From an uncultured Flavobacteriales bacterium (lineage in GTDB: Bacteria > Bacteroidota > Bacteroidia > Flavobacteriales_D > Crocinitomicaceae), in NCBI GenBank assembly GCA_913020765.1, contig CAJWAO010000008.1, positions 1-47,564 on the forward strand: DNA of 47,564 nt. Reading direction: 5' to 3'. A program made the position numbers and the translations under genes. Shown piece after piece: positions 35,762-45,973 of the stretch. The stretch's first letter is position 1. Every line of letters starts with the position of its first letter. The notes beneath the pieces are model-generated. The model did no database searches. It was not told the origin of the DNA and was given only the letters and a program-made list of their open reading frames with translations.

Positions 35762-37027
35762 ATGAGACCTCGTCTTCTCTATTTCATTTTTTTTCTTTGC
35801 TGTTCGTATTCGTACGCTACTCAGATTCTTGTTTTCATGGGTGAGAAACAAAAAAACCATCTTAAGGCATATGGAATCGCCTATTGGGTGATTGAAAAAG
35901 ATGTCAGCATTGAATGGTTGCTAAATTATCAGGGAGGCTCATTTTTAATGCCTCATCTAGTATCAATTGAGGAGGAGCTTATGATTCGAGGAGTATCATA
36001 CCAGATACTCACAGAAGGACAGGTGACACAAATCAAAAACGAAATTGCAAACCCTGAAGTAAATATGGAGGTTATTCAGCTCGAAAAACCGCCCAAAATT
36101 GCGGTTTATACCCCACCGAACAAACAGCCCTGGGATGATGCCGTTACGATGGTTTTAGAATATGCCGAGATTCCATACGATAAGATTTATGACTCTTCAA
36201 TTGTGATGGGTAAGCTGCCTGAATACGACTGGCTGCACCTACACCACGAGGATTTTACAGGACAATACGGTAAATTTTATCGATCAGCACGCTACCAAAA
36301 ATGGTATCAAGAGCAAATTGAAGTAGCGGAAGGAAATGCCAGTCTTTTAGGCTTTGAAAAAGTATCGGAGCTCAAACTTTCTGTTGCCAAGAATATCCAA
36401 AATTTCGTTCTAGGAGGTGGTTTTCTATTTACGATGTGCAGTGGTACAGATAGCTTTGATATTGCCTTGGCAGCCCAAAATACAGATATTTGTGAAAGTG
36501 TCTTTGATGGAGACCCATCACACCCAAATTGCGATAAAGAACTCGATTACTCAAAAACTTTTGCTTTCAAAGATTTCAAATTAATCAAAGACCCCATGGT
36601 TTATGAGTACTCTGACATAGATGGAACACATCTAAGAACAAATAGAACAATTCCAAAAGAGCTAGACGAGTTCACCTTATTTGACTTTTCAGCAAAATGG
36701 GATGTTGTCCCAACAATGCTCACCCAATGCCATCAAAATGTAATTAAAGGTTTTATGGGTCAAACAACTGATTTTAAAAAGAAGCTCATTAAATCTAGTG
36801 TATTGATTTTAGGCGAGACTAAAGCAGCGGAGACTGCTCGTTACATCCATGGTGACATGGGACAAGGTACTTGGACTTTTTATGGAGGGCACGACCCTGA
36901 GGATTATCAGCATTTTGTTGGAGATCCTCCAACAGACCTTAATTTACACCCTAACTCTCCGGGGTACCGACTAATTTTAAATAACATATTATTTCCTGCC
37001 GCTAAAAAGAAGAAAAGAAAAACATAA
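35762..37027 (+). CDS. Secreted protein of unknown function with possible class-I glutamine-amidotransferase-like fold
   Basis: Signal peptide MRPRLLYFIFFLCCSYSYAT; PPKIAVYTPPN...YDWLHLHHEDFTG...NFVLGGGFLFTMCSGTDSFD. Start at 35762 removes the overlap with dnaB. Confidence 0.6.
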   Translation: MRPRLLYFIFFLCCSYSYATQILVFMGEKQKNHLKAYGIAYWVIEKDVSIEWLLNYQGGSFLMPHLVSIEEELMIRGVSYQILTEGQVTQIKNEIANPEVNMEVIQLEKPPKIAVYTPPNKQPWDDAVTMVLEYAEIPYDKIYDSSIVMGKLPEYDWLHLHHEDFTGQYGKFYRSARYQKWYQEQIEVAEGNASLLGFEKVSELKLSVAKNIQNFVLGGGFLFTMCSGTDSFDIALAAQNTDICESVFDGDPSHPNCDKELDYSKTFAFKDFKLIKDPMVYEYSDIDGTHLRTNRTIPKELDEFTLFDFSAKWDVVPTMLTQCHQNVIKGFMGQTTDFKKKLIKSSVLILGETKAAETARYIHGDMGQGTWTFYGGHDPEDYQHFVGDPPTDLNLHPNSPGYRLILNNILFPAAKKKKRKT

Positions 37028-37064
37028 TTTCTTCTATTTTCATTGGTATGTGAAAGGTTTTTGC

Positions 37065-37072
37065 TAAACTTG
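37065..37072 (+). promoter_or_regulatory. Near-consensus -7 box TAAACTTG upstream of rho, with TTG at 37043-37045
   Basis: 7/8 match to TAnnTTTG, 19-nt spacer to TTG. Confidence 0.35.
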
Positions 37073-37175
37073 TAACGTATTGGCGTTTTTCTGAGCCACT
37101 TATTTCCTTCTCTGTTCCTAAAAAACTTAATGAATAGACTAACTTTATTGAAGTAATTATAACGACAAAAAATAC

Positions 37176-37190
37176 CCGACGATTTCCGTC
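37176..37190 (+). promoter_or_regulatory. Leader hairpin upstream of rho
   Basis: CGACG-ATTTC-CGTCG, 28 nt before the ATG. Confidence 0.45.
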
Positions 37191-37218
37191 GATCATATCT
37201 TAAAATCAATTTATAATA

Positions 37219-38724
37219 ATGGAAAATTCATCCTCTGAAGATTCAAAAGACTTGTTAACGAACTCAACCAATGATGCAAAAGATGCATCAAAAGAGGGAG
37301 ATCAAAAACCAGCACCAGTAAAAAAGAGAACGAGAAAACGTATCAAAGTTGAGGCTCCAGTTCAAGAAAAGAAGAATGAGGAAACAACAATATCTCAAGA
37401 CACTTCTTCTGTATCTGAATCAGCCGAGAAAAGTACTGATACTGATGCACAAAACTCAAATACTACGAAGGAAGTTGTAAGTGATAAAAGAGAAGAACGG
37501 GATCAGTTAGGGGATCGTCCTCAAAAAAAGGAAGAACAGAAATCAAATCATAAAGAAAATCGAGCGAAAGATCATAGAAAAAATGATAATAAAAGCAACT
37601 ATGACTTGGTTGGAATTGTATCTGCAGAAGGAGTTTTGGAGGTTATACAAGATGGCTACGGTTTCCTCAGGTCATCTGATTATAATTACTTGCCATCCCC
37701 AGACGATATTTATGTTTCTCAGAACCAGGTCAAACTATTTGGTCTAAAAACAGGTGACACAGTCAAGGGAACGATTCGTCCACCGAAAGAGGGTGAAAAA
37801 TTCTTCCCATTGGTTCGTGTGGAATCAATCAATGGTAGAGATCCCTCATATATAAGGGATAGGGTCCCATTTCAATATTTAACCCCATTATTTCCGTCTG
37901 AGAAATTTAAATTGACAGGTCATAAGCAAGATTCTCTCTCCACAAGAATTATGGATTTGTTCTGTCCAATCGGTAAAGGTCAAAGGGGCATGATCGTAGC
38001 GCAACCGAAAACAGGTAAAACAATGCTACTTAAAGATGTGGCAAATGCCATCGCTGCAAATCATCCGGAAACCTATCTTATTGTTTTGCTCATTGACGAA
38101 AGACCCGAGGAAGTTACCGATATGGCCAGAAGTGTCAAAGCAGAGGTTATTGCTTCTACATTTGATGAGCCTGCCGATCGTCATGTAAAAGTCGCAAATA
38201 TTGTATTAGAAAAAGCAAAGAGGATGGTTGAATGCGGACACGATGTTTGTATTTTACTTGATTCTATTACAAGATTAGCCCGTGCCTACAATACTGTCTC
38301 ACCAGCCTCTGGAAAGGTACTGTCGGGTGGTGTTGACGCAAATGCACTACATAAACCCAAAAGGTTCTTTGGTTCAGCAAGAAAAATTGAAAATGGTGGT
38401 TCTCTATCCATTCTTGCAACTGCGCTGACTGAGACTGGTTCTAAAATGGACGAGGTCATTTTTGAAGAATTCAAGGGTACTGGTAATATGGAGCTACAAC
38501 TAGATCGTAAAATCTCAAATCGAAGAATTTATCCTGCCATCGATATTACTGCCTCCGGTACAAGAAGAGAAGATCTACTACTCAGCAAGGATGTGATGCA
38601 ACGAATATGGCTAATGCGTAAATTCATTGCCGATATGAATCCCGTTGAGGCAATGGAATTCTTAAAGAACCATATGGAAAATACAGTTTCCAACGAGGAG
38701 TTCTTGATCTCTATGAATAGCTAA
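37219..38724 (+). CDS. rho: Transcription termination factor Rho with about 130-aa disordered N-terminus
   Basis: [64 protein letters not shown]. Confidence 0.97.
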   Translation: MENSSSEDSKDLLTNSTNDAKDASKEGDQKPAPVKKRTRKRIKVEAPVQEKKNEETTISQDTSSVSESAEKSTDTDAQNSNTTKEVVSDKREERDQLGDRPQKKEEQKSNHKENRAKDHRKNDNKSNYDLVGIVSAEGVLEVIQDGYGFLRSSDYNYLPSPDDIYVSQNQVKLFGLKTGDTVKGTIRPPKEGEKFFPLVRVESINGRDPSYIRDRVPFQYLTPLFPSEKFKLTGHKQDSLSTRIMDLFCPIGKGQRGMIVAQPKTGKTMLLKDVANAIAANHPETYLIVLLIDERPEEVTDMARSVKAEVIASTFDEPADRHVKVANIVLEKAKRMVECGHDVCILLDSITRLARAYNTVSPASGKVLSGGVDANALHKPKRFFGSARKIENGGSLSILATALTETGSKMDEVIFEEFKGTGNMELQLDRKISNRRIYPAIDITASGTRREDLLLSKDVMQRIWLMRKFIADMNPVEAMEFLKNHMENTVSNEEFLISMNS

Positions 38725-38725
38725 T

Positions 38726-39316
38726 ATGAAAAAACCGGTACTTATCGGAATCTTATTCGCTGTTGGTTGGATTTTAGTTAAGTTAATTTTTTTCTTATCC
38801 TTATCAGGAGAAATGCGATACAATATAATACCATCGGTGATGGTTAACATATTGTTTTTATTGCTTGCTATTTTCTGTTCATTATATTTTCAGAAAAGAT
38901 TCGATCGGAATGATACGAGTGTTTTAACAGATATCAAAAATGCAATGTCCTCAGCATTACCTTATTCAATGATTGTGGCAGTTTTTATATATTTCTATTA
39001 TAGCAGCATTGATCCCGAATTTAACCTCCATCAAATATCACAAGCCGAAAATCATATTGAAGCTCAATTAAATGATGAGGAACTTCTGAGAAAATTAAAA
39101 CAATCTAACGAGAACTTTAAATTCATGCAGAAAGAGGAGATAAAAATTCAAATGATGCAAGGTCCCATTTCTAATTATTCGCCAGGTCCCACGATGAGTC
39201 TATCCCTACTCGCAATGCTCCTACTAAGCACAACATATAGTATTTGTGTTACCCTCATAATGAGAAAGTTTATTTTTCGGGGTCATTCAGATAACTCCGC
39301 ACCTAGCGCCTCATAA
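38726..39316 (+). CDS. DUF4199-like membrane protein
   Basis: Four predicted hydrophobic segments, N-terminal KKPVLIGILFAVGWILVKLIFF; 196 aa. Confidence 0.6.
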   Translation: MKKPVLIGILFAVGWILVKLIFFLSLSGEMRYNIIPSVMVNILFLLLAIFCSLYFQKRFDRNDTSVLTDIKNAMSSALPYSMIVAVFIYFYYSSIDPEFNLHQISQAENHIEAQLNDEELLRKLKQSNENFKFMQKEEIKIQMMQGPISNYSPGPTMSLSLLAMLLLSTTYSICVTLIMRKFIFRGHSDNSAPSAS

Positions 39317-40638
39317 TCAATTCCATCAAAATTACCAGAAGACATCATCAGCAATACTGAATTTTCACTTTTCAAGCGACCCACAAAATGCAAAACCTCG
39401 TCAGTCGTGTTGCTCACGATTACATTTCCACCGAATGCTCGCTGAACCTCTTCTTTTTTCAAAGGTTCTAGTTTTTTATGTAAAACGACGTCTGGACTGA
39501 AATATACTAAGGCGTGATCGGCAGATTCCATACAACCTTTGTAAAATGGAAGGAAATCTTTTCGCAAAGATGAGAAAGTGTGCAATTCCATGCAAGCAAT
39601 AAGCTTTCGATTTCCGTACTGTTCCTTTACAGCTTGCGTTGTCGCCATTAGCTTTGAAGGGGAGTGCGCAAAATCCTTAAACATCACAAATGATTCATTT
39701 TCAACCACCTTCTGCAATCTTTTCCCCGCTCCGGTAAAATCAGAAATTGAAGATAAAAAAGTATCATTATCAATGCCTAAATGTTCTGCGAGATACATTG
39801 CCCCCATCATATTCTGAAGGTTGTGACTTCCAAATATTTCTAGTGAATACCTTTGTTTGTTGTGCACTACAATTGTTCCTTGCTGATTGACCTCAAATTG
39901 TGGTTTACCGTATGGTTGAAGATTCAATTTTCTGTTATATTTTTCTGCTAAATTCACTACCTCGTCGTCCTCGTTGTTGTATACTAAGCTACCATTCCTC
40001 TCTATTACAGAACAAAAAATATCAAACTGTTCAACATAATTTTTAAAAGTTGGAAAAACATTTATATGGTCCCATGCAATTCCACTAATCAGTGCAACGT
40101 GAGGTTTATATAAGTGAAATTTAGGCCTTCTATCAATGGGAGAGCTTAAGTATTCATCACCTTCTAAAATCATATATTCCGATTCTTCAGACAATTTAAC
40201 CATACAATCATAACCATCGAGCTGAGCACCTACCATATAATCGACATCTAGTTGCTGTTTTGTACAAACATGTAATAACATGGAGGTAATCGTCGTTTTT
40301 CCATGACTTCCGCCAATGACAATTCGTTTTTTTGCTTTACTCTGCTCATAGAGATACTCGGGGTAAGAGTAGATCGGAAGTGACTTTTCTTTTGCAGCCA
40401 ACAATTCTGGATTATCCTCCCGTGCATGCATTCCCAGGATTACAGCATCTAAAGTGTCATCAATAACATCTGCGTCCCACCCTATGACTGCAGGTAATAT
40501 CCCTTGTTTCTCCAAACGTGATTTTGAAGGTTCAAAAATCTCATCATCTGAACCTGAAACGGTTATTCCTTTACGGCTCAATGCAATTGCTAAATTATGC
40601 ATTGCACTCCCTCCTATGGCAATAAAATGTACTTTCAT
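39283..40638 (-). CDS. mpl: Mur ligase family, Mpl-like (UDP-MurNAc:L-Ala-gamma-D-Glu-DAP ligase)
   Basis: MKVHFIAIGGSAMHNLAIALSRKGITVSGSDD, IVIGGSHGKTTITSML, EGDEYLSSPIDRRPKF, AHSPSKLMATTQAV. Confidence 0.9.
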   Translation of the reverse strand: MKVHFIAIGGSAMHNLAIALSRKGITVSGSDDEIFEPSKSRLEKQGILPAVIGWDADVIDDTLDAVILGMHAREDNPELLAAKEKSLPIYSYPEYLYEQSKAKKRIVIGGSHGKTTITSMLLHVCTKQQLDVDYMVGAQLDGYDCMVKLSEESEYMILEGDEYLSSPIDRRPKFHLYKPHVALISGIAWDHINVFPTFKNYVEQFDIFCSVIERNGSLVYNNEDDEVVNLAEKYNRKLNLQPYGKPQFEVNQQGTIVVHNKQRYSLEIFGSHNLQNMMGAMYLAEHLGIDNDTFLSSISDFTGAGKRLQKVVENESFVMFKDFAHSPSKLMATTQAVKEQYGNRKLIACMELHTFSSLRKDFLPFYKGCMESADHALVYFSPDVVLHKKLEPLKKEEVQRAFGGNVIVSNTTDEVLHFVGRLKSENSVLLMMSSGNFDGIDYEALGAELSE

Positions 40639-40716
40639 TTAAGCTACTTTTTAGTCCAAAGTAAACATCAAATCACTACCAAAAACAGAATAATCGATAG
40701 AGTTACTGACACGTAT

Positions 40717-41781
40717 TTATGAATTAGCGTCTTTTTGGTTCAGTAACAAACTCGGCGAACAATAACTTTCATACTTGCCTTCCTTTGAATAAATGAAATA
40801 AACCTCAATTCCCATATTTTTATTCTTTTCAAGAAATAGTTTTGCCGCATCGATACCGACAACCATGAAATAAGTCGCTAAGGCATCCGAAATTGCACAG
40901 GAAGGGCTAAAAACAGTCGCTGACAATAAATTATGTCTATTTTGAGTTCCTGTTTTTGGGTTAATTGTATGGGCATATAATTGTCCATCCTCTTCAAAGA
41001 ATTTACGGTAGTTACCACTTGTCGCAATCGCACAATCCGTAATTGAAAAGACATTTTGAATGGACTGCGCATTGGTCTTATTATTTTCAATAGGCGCCTC
41101 AATACCAATATTCCAAGAACGATTACCCGCCTTCAAACCAGATAATTTGATTTCTCCGCCAAGCTCGACATAAACATTTCGATGACCGCGTAATTTTAAA
41201 AAATCGACGAGTAAATCAACAGAATAACCCTGAGCAATTGCATTAAAATCCAATTCAAAACCAGGTGTCTTTTTTTCAATTTTAATTAAACTATCAACAT
41301 CATTGATAGAAAAGTGAACACCACGAGTATATCCAGTGTATTGCAGAACAGAATCTATTTGAACCTGCTTTGGTTTATTTTGGGCATCAGTTCCTATACC
41401 CCATAAATCAACTACTGGTTTGATGGATGGATCAAAAAAGCCCTCGCTCCATCTACAAACAGAATCACTTAGCTTCAACATTTGAACAAAAAGATCATCG
41501 GCTCCAAGCACGGTATCTTTAAAAGATTCTTGATTAAATCGAGATATAAGAGAACCAGTCTTGTAGGTAGATAGTTTCTCATCGAAAGCAAATAGTAGTG
41601 AATCAATTTGAAATTTCGAAATATGAAGACTAGAATCTACCACTTGTATGGTATACGTCGTTCCCTGTGCGATACCTTTTATTTTAAAAGTCTGTAAATC
41701 AGTACTTTTAATATCACTACTGCAACTAAAAATAAATACAGATAAAATGCCAATGAAAAAGAAACTACTCCTGAATAACAT
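40717..41781 (-). CDS. apbE: FAD:protein FMN transferase (ApbE family) lipoprotein
   Basis: FSCSSD lipobox-like signal; GIAQGTTYTIQVVD, LDFNAIAQGYSVDLLVDFLKLRG, AHTINPKTGTQ. Start MLFRSSFFFIG preferred over the long ORF. Confidence 0.9.
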   Translation of the reverse strand: MLFRSSFFFIGILSVFIFSCSSDIKSTDLQTFKIKGIAQGTTYTIQVVDSSLHISKFQIDSLLFAFDEKLSTYKTGSLISRFNQESFKDTVLGADDLFVQMLKLSDSVCRWSEGFFDPSIKPVVDLWGIGTDAQNKPKQVQIDSVLQYTGYTRGVHFSINDVDSLIKIEKKTPGFELDFNAIAQGYSVDLLVDFLKLRGHRNVYVELGGEIKLSGLKAGNRSWNIGIEAPIENNKTNAQSIQNVFSITDCAIATSGNYRKFFEEDGQLYAHTINPKTGTQNRHNLLSATVFSPSCAISDALATYFMVVGIDAAKLFLEKNKNMGIEVYFIYSKEGKYESYCSPSLLLNQKDANS

Positions 41782-44278
41782 TCGATCCTGATGACTCATT
41801 AAACCAAACATGTTCCGAAACTGAGACATTATTTCTGGTGTAAAATGCGTTTCCACTTTGATCTGTTGTTTGTTCATAAACAACACCGTATCCATTGATG
41901 TCAACCACAACACGTTGAATGGTCACTGAGGTTACATTGCCCTGAGCATTTGTTCTTTTAAATACACGTTGCGTCATTTTATTATTTGGAAATAGAATGC
42001 CATTTTCATCTTTTAAAAAATTGGGTTGAGTCTGAAAATTTGGCTTCGAAGAGTTTAAGCTTTGAAGCGCACGAGCCCTGTCCTCTCCACCACTTTTAGC
42101 CAACGAGTCTCTCAACTGAACTTCGAATTCGTTGCTAAGTAATTGTTTCTTACTCGCATTCAGTCTGTCATCATTGTCCATTTCATTCTGACGATTGATC
42201 ATGATTCTTTCATTATCCATCTTATTTTGCCTTTCTGAAAATGATTCGCCTCGTTCGAGCTGATTCAAGCGATCCATGCTCAATAAATATTCCCGCTCGG
42301 TTCTCCATTCTTCTATTCTTAAAGCAGATTGTTCTTGTTTTTCCCTCGAATTTTGCGCCTTCGCTTGCACTGCCGCATCTAAGACTTGTTGGACAGATTG
42401 CTGACCCTCTTGTAAATCGATATTCAAAGAACTCACCTGCTTTTGGTTGATCTCAACTTCGTTCATGAATGTTTGCATCGCTGCCGATGAAGCCTCATTT
42501 CTCACATTCGCATTTGTTTTTGCGAAAAACACCTCGTAATCGATTTCATTTTTGGCATCCTGTATTCCCTTCAATCGATCACTTTTTTTCCTACGAATTG
42601 TAGCCGATAGGTCATTGAATGCCTCAAAATCAGAACCTTCATGAAGCTCGCCTGGGGCCTTTACAATTCTTCCTGAGTTTGAATTAACTTGTGTTGAGGG
42701 TTTTACATTTGAAATAAAATCAGAACCACCAGACCAGCTCGATAAAGAATCTTTCATTTGTTTTAAATCATCTTTGGGGATAATTCGGTAATTAACATTT
42801 GCAATATTGTATGCCTTTTTCATTTCTAGAAGGGCACCCTGCTTGTCTGAATTAAACTTTGAAATTGCTTTATCTTTAAGTTCGTACATCTCCTCAAGAC
42901 TTTTAATTTGCTTCTTAAGGGCAACTACTTTCGGGTCATTTGACCGGGCCTTCATAGGCTCGGAATCTAAAATCCGAGTTGCAAGCTCATAGAAATCTGG
43001 ACCCTTTAAAACATTACTATACGCTTTTTCTATTTGCTTGCGAAAACCCGAGGCTTCAGAAGATTTCTTGCTAGATATTTCGGCGATTCCATTTTCTACC
43101 TGCTGCGCATAGGTATTTATAATCTGTTGACTAGATAATTTCTTTATCAATGATTCTGCCTTGCGATAATTCGCCAAACCAGCATCCAATGAGTCTTTTT
43201 CATATTGCGCCTGTGCCCGTTCAATGTATTTTTCAATTGAAGAAGAAAACCTAAAATCCTCTGACTCTTTTCTTATAGCTTTGATTTCTGACTGAATTTT
43301 AGTCCGCTGACTAGGATCTAAAATTTGAATCTTTTTTAATTTCGCAACACTTTCTTGAAATGCCTTCTCTTCACGCAAAGAGTCAGCCGCATTTCTTAGA
43401 GCGATTAAATCCTTATTGTTTTCGAGCTGCTCCCTATTTTTCGCTCTTGACTCTTCAATCTTCCCGAGACGATACTTCACCTGATTGTCATCAATAATGT
43501 CAAGTGCACTTTTGTAATTCTGCTCGGCCTCCTCAAGGTTACTTTTTGCAAATGCAAGATCCCCCTTCTTTTTAAAATCCTCAAATCGCTCACGTTCCTC
43601 TCTATCCTTTTTGATTTTTTCAATGAGTAATACTAGTTCATCCTTTTTCGAATTTAATGCCCCATTGTTTGGTTCATAGAATAGAATTGAGTCAATTTGG
43701 CTTACGGCATCTTCATAAGCATTGTTTTTAAGAGATGACGCCAACATTTTCTTAAATCTTTCTGCACTCGAACCTTCGGCAGCCACAGCATAGGCCTTTA
43801 CTACTTCATCCTCAATGTCCTTTTTATACTTCTCCTCAGGAACAGCAATATTTCTCGAAGGGTCCCAACTAAATTTCTCCGCGTATGTATTTTTTGCGAA
43901 GTTTAAGTCAGCACCTTCACGAATTTCAAAAAGTTCAATGACCAATTCTTCCATCGCTTGAAGAATTCCATTTGGGTTTTTAATTTTTAATTCTTGAAAA
44001 TCGAGTAGCACCTTTTTGGTAATGTAACCAGGTTTGGAAATCATCAACTCAAAGGGAACGTTTGTATTGATTGAGCCACTTATGAAATAAAACCCCTTTG
44101 AATCAGAGAGAGATTTAGAAACCATTCCACCGTTTTGAAACATGTACATTGATGCACCATAAATCTTTTCTTTAGAGGTGAAATTGTTAATGTATCCTTC
44201 TAGTGATATCTCTAAATTCTTTTGCGCATTGATACTAAAAGAAAAAAGAAGCATCAAAATAAAAATAACCTTCGCCAT
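41765..44278 (-). CDS. Secreted/periplasmic protein with N-terminal carboxypeptidase-regulatory-like domain and long coiled-coil/TPR-like region
   Basis: Signal peptide; EGYINNFTSKEKIYGASMYMFQNGGMVSKSLSDSKGFYFISG; Lys/Glu-rich helical repeats. Confidence 0.65.
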   Translation of the reverse strand: MAKVIFILMLLFSFSINAQKNLEISLEGYINNFTSKEKIYGASMYMFQNGGMVSKSLSDSKGFYFISGSINTNVPFELMISKPGYITKKVLLDFQELKIKNPNGILQAMEELVIELFEIREGADLNFAKNTYAEKFSWDPSRNIAVPEEKYKKDIEDEVVKAYAVAAEGSSAERFKKMLASSLKNNAYEDAVSQIDSILFYEPNNGALNSKKDELVLLIEKIKKDREERERFEDFKKKGDLAFAKSNLEEAEQNYKSALDIIDDNQVKYRLGKIEESRAKNREQLENNKDLIALRNAADSLREEKAFQESVAKLKKIQILDPSQRTKIQSEIKAIRKESEDFRFSSSIEKYIERAQAQYEKDSLDAGLANYRKAESLIKKLSSQQIINTYAQQVENGIAEISSKKSSEASGFRKQIEKAYSNVLKGPDFYELATRILDSEPMKARSNDPKVVALKKQIKSLEEMYELKDKAISKFNSDKQGALLEMKKAYNIANVNYRIIPKDDLKQMKDSLSSWSGGSDFISNVKPSTQVNSNSGRIVKAPGELHEGSDFEAFNDLSATIRRKKSDRLKGIQDAKNEIDYEVFFAKTNANVRNEASSAAMQTFMNEVEINQKQVSSLNIDLQEGQQSVQQVLDAAVQAKAQNSREKQEQSALRIEEWRTEREYLLSMDRLNQLERGESFSERQNKMDNERIMINRQNEMDNDDRLNASKKQLLSNEFEVQLRDSLAKSGGEDRARALQSLNSSKPNFQTQPNFLKDENGILFPNNKMTQRVFKRTNAQGNVTSVTIQRVVVDINGYGVVYEQTTDQSGNAFYTRNNVSVSEHVWFNESSGSNVIQE

Positions 44279-44367
44279 AGAATACCGAGTTGCGTGGTGC
44301 TCAATAAACGTAAAAAACTATTTTTGTTGCACCATTACAAAAATGCGTAAAAAAGACGAATAAAAAA

Positions 44368-45495
44368 ATGCTTAGAATTGAGGATTTAAGCTTTTGGGAA
44401 AAATCAGTCTACTTTGAGAATATAGATTTTCTTATTGTAGGTTCAGGTATTGTTGGAATGAGCACTGCCCTTTTTTTAAGGAAGAAATATCGCGATGCGA
44501 ACATTATTATCCTTGAAAGAGGCTACCTACCCACCGGAGCGAGCTCAAAGAATGCTGGCTTCACTTGCTTTGGAAGTCCAACAGAACTTTATGATGACCT
44601 CAAAACAATCAATGAAAGTGAGGTTTGGGAAACATTCGCCAATCGGTACAATGGATTGAAATGCCTTTTTGAACTCATACCATCAAACTCAATCAATTAT
44701 GTTTCTTGCAAGTCTTGGGATTTAATAGAATCAGGTATCAAAAATGAAATCGATCCAGAATTTATTGGCTACATCAACAAAAAAGCAAAAGAAATTACCC
44801 AAATTGATGATGTTTACTTTGAGGATAAGAAAGCAACCAAACGATTTGGATTTGATCATATTCAAACCGCGTATTGCAATCAACTCGAAGGAGCAATAAA
44901 TACGGGAATGCTTCTACAGGAGATGCACAAGAGAACAATTGAGGCAAATATACAAGTACTCTTCGGAGTCGAGGCATTGTCGATGAGTTCAAATGCTCAG
45001 GGTGTGATCCTGCAAACAAATAAAGGTCCAATTGAAACGTCAAATTGTATCATTGCAACAAATGGCTTTGCTAAACAGTGGATTGAAGATGATATCAACC
45101 CAGCAAGAGCACAGATAATTGTGACTAACGAAATAAAGAACCTCAAAGTCAAGGGTACTTTCCATTTTCAAAAAGGATACTACTATTTTAGAAATATTGG
45201 AAACCGCATATTACTTGGAGGAGGTCGAAACCTTGACTTTAAAGGTGAAACGACAGAGTCCTTTGAAACTACACCTAAAATTCAAAAGAAATTAGAGGAA
45301 TTATTGCGCTTTACGATTATACCAAATCAAGAATTTAGTATAGATTATGCTTGGTCTGGAATTATGGGAGTTGGAGATGTAAAAAGCCCCATTTTAAAAA
45401 TGTTAAACAAAAATACGGCTGTAGGTGTTAGGTTGGGAGGTATGGGAGTCGCTTTAGGCTCACAGGTCGGCAAATCGTTAGCTAATTATTTTTAG
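44368..45495 (+). CDS. FAD-dependent oxidoreductase (DAO family)
   Basis: FLIVGSGIVGMSTALFLRKKY FAD motif, LERGYLPTGASSKNAGF, YAWSGIMGVGDVKSPIL; -7 box TATTTTTG at 44319-44326. Confidence 0.85.
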   Translation: MLRIEDLSFWEKSVYFENIDFLIVGSGIVGMSTALFLRKKYRDANIIILERGYLPTGASSKNAGFTCFGSPTELYDDLKTINESEVWETFANRYNGLKCLFELIPSNSINYVSCKSWDLIESGIKNEIDPEFIGYINKKAKEITQIDDVYFEDKKATKRFGFDHIQTAYCNQLEGAINTGMLLQEMHKRTIEANIQVLFGVEALSMSSNAQGVILQTNKGPIETSNCIIATNGFAKQWIEDDINPARAQIIVTNEIKNLKVKGTFHFQKGYYYFRNIGNRILLGGGRNLDFKGETTESFETTPKIQKKLEELLRFTIIPNQEFSIDYAWSGIMGVGDVKSPILKMLNKNTAVGVRLGGMGVALGSQVGKSLANYF

Positions 45496-45496
45496 C

Positions 45497-45973
45497 ATGA
45501 AAAAAGAACAAAAAGACGCACAGAAGTTTGTAAACCCAATCGACCCAGATAAGATTTCTGAAAATCCGCACACCCTTGAATATGGACACCACAGCGGTAG
45601 TGCACTCATTAAACCAGAAGACCAAGGAAAGCTCAAGAGTCGTGCTCTAAATGCGATGGACCACCAAACAGACATGCAGCTTGGACAAATCTATGAGCAA
45701 ATGCAGCTACTCGCAGATCAGGCGAAAAGACTGAGTGAACGCAAGAAAATTTCTGAATTTATCTACACAGCCGAGGCAAGATTCGAACCGTTCATCAATC
45801 ATACCTATCATCTTTACAAAAGAGAAGACGAAAGCTTTTTATTGTCGCTAATTGGCCCAAAGCAATGGGGGAAGTCTCGTAAAAGTTTTGATTTTGTGGC
45901 AAGTGTGAAACTTTTAGCAGACCACACTTGGGATATACTTGAAAAGAACGAAAGCTTTGAGTTTAACGCGTAA
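45497..45973 (+). CDS. DUF2452-like protein
   Basis: NPIDPDKISENPHTLEYGHHSGSALIKPEDQGKLKSRALNAMDHQTDMQL...YLxxEs-type conserved C-terminus. Confidence 0.7.
   Translation: MKKEQKDAQKFVNPIDPDKISENPHTLEYGHHSGSALIKPEDQGKLKSRALNAMDHQTDMQLGQIYEQMQLLADQAKRLSERKKISEFIYTAEARFEPFINHTYHLYKREDESFLLSLIGPKQWGKSRKSFDFVASVKLLADHTWDILEKNESFEFNA

Noticed and set aside
41782-41913. N-terminal extension of the ApbE ORF
   Set aside because: Extends into the upstream gene; a lipoprotein signal begins at 41781.
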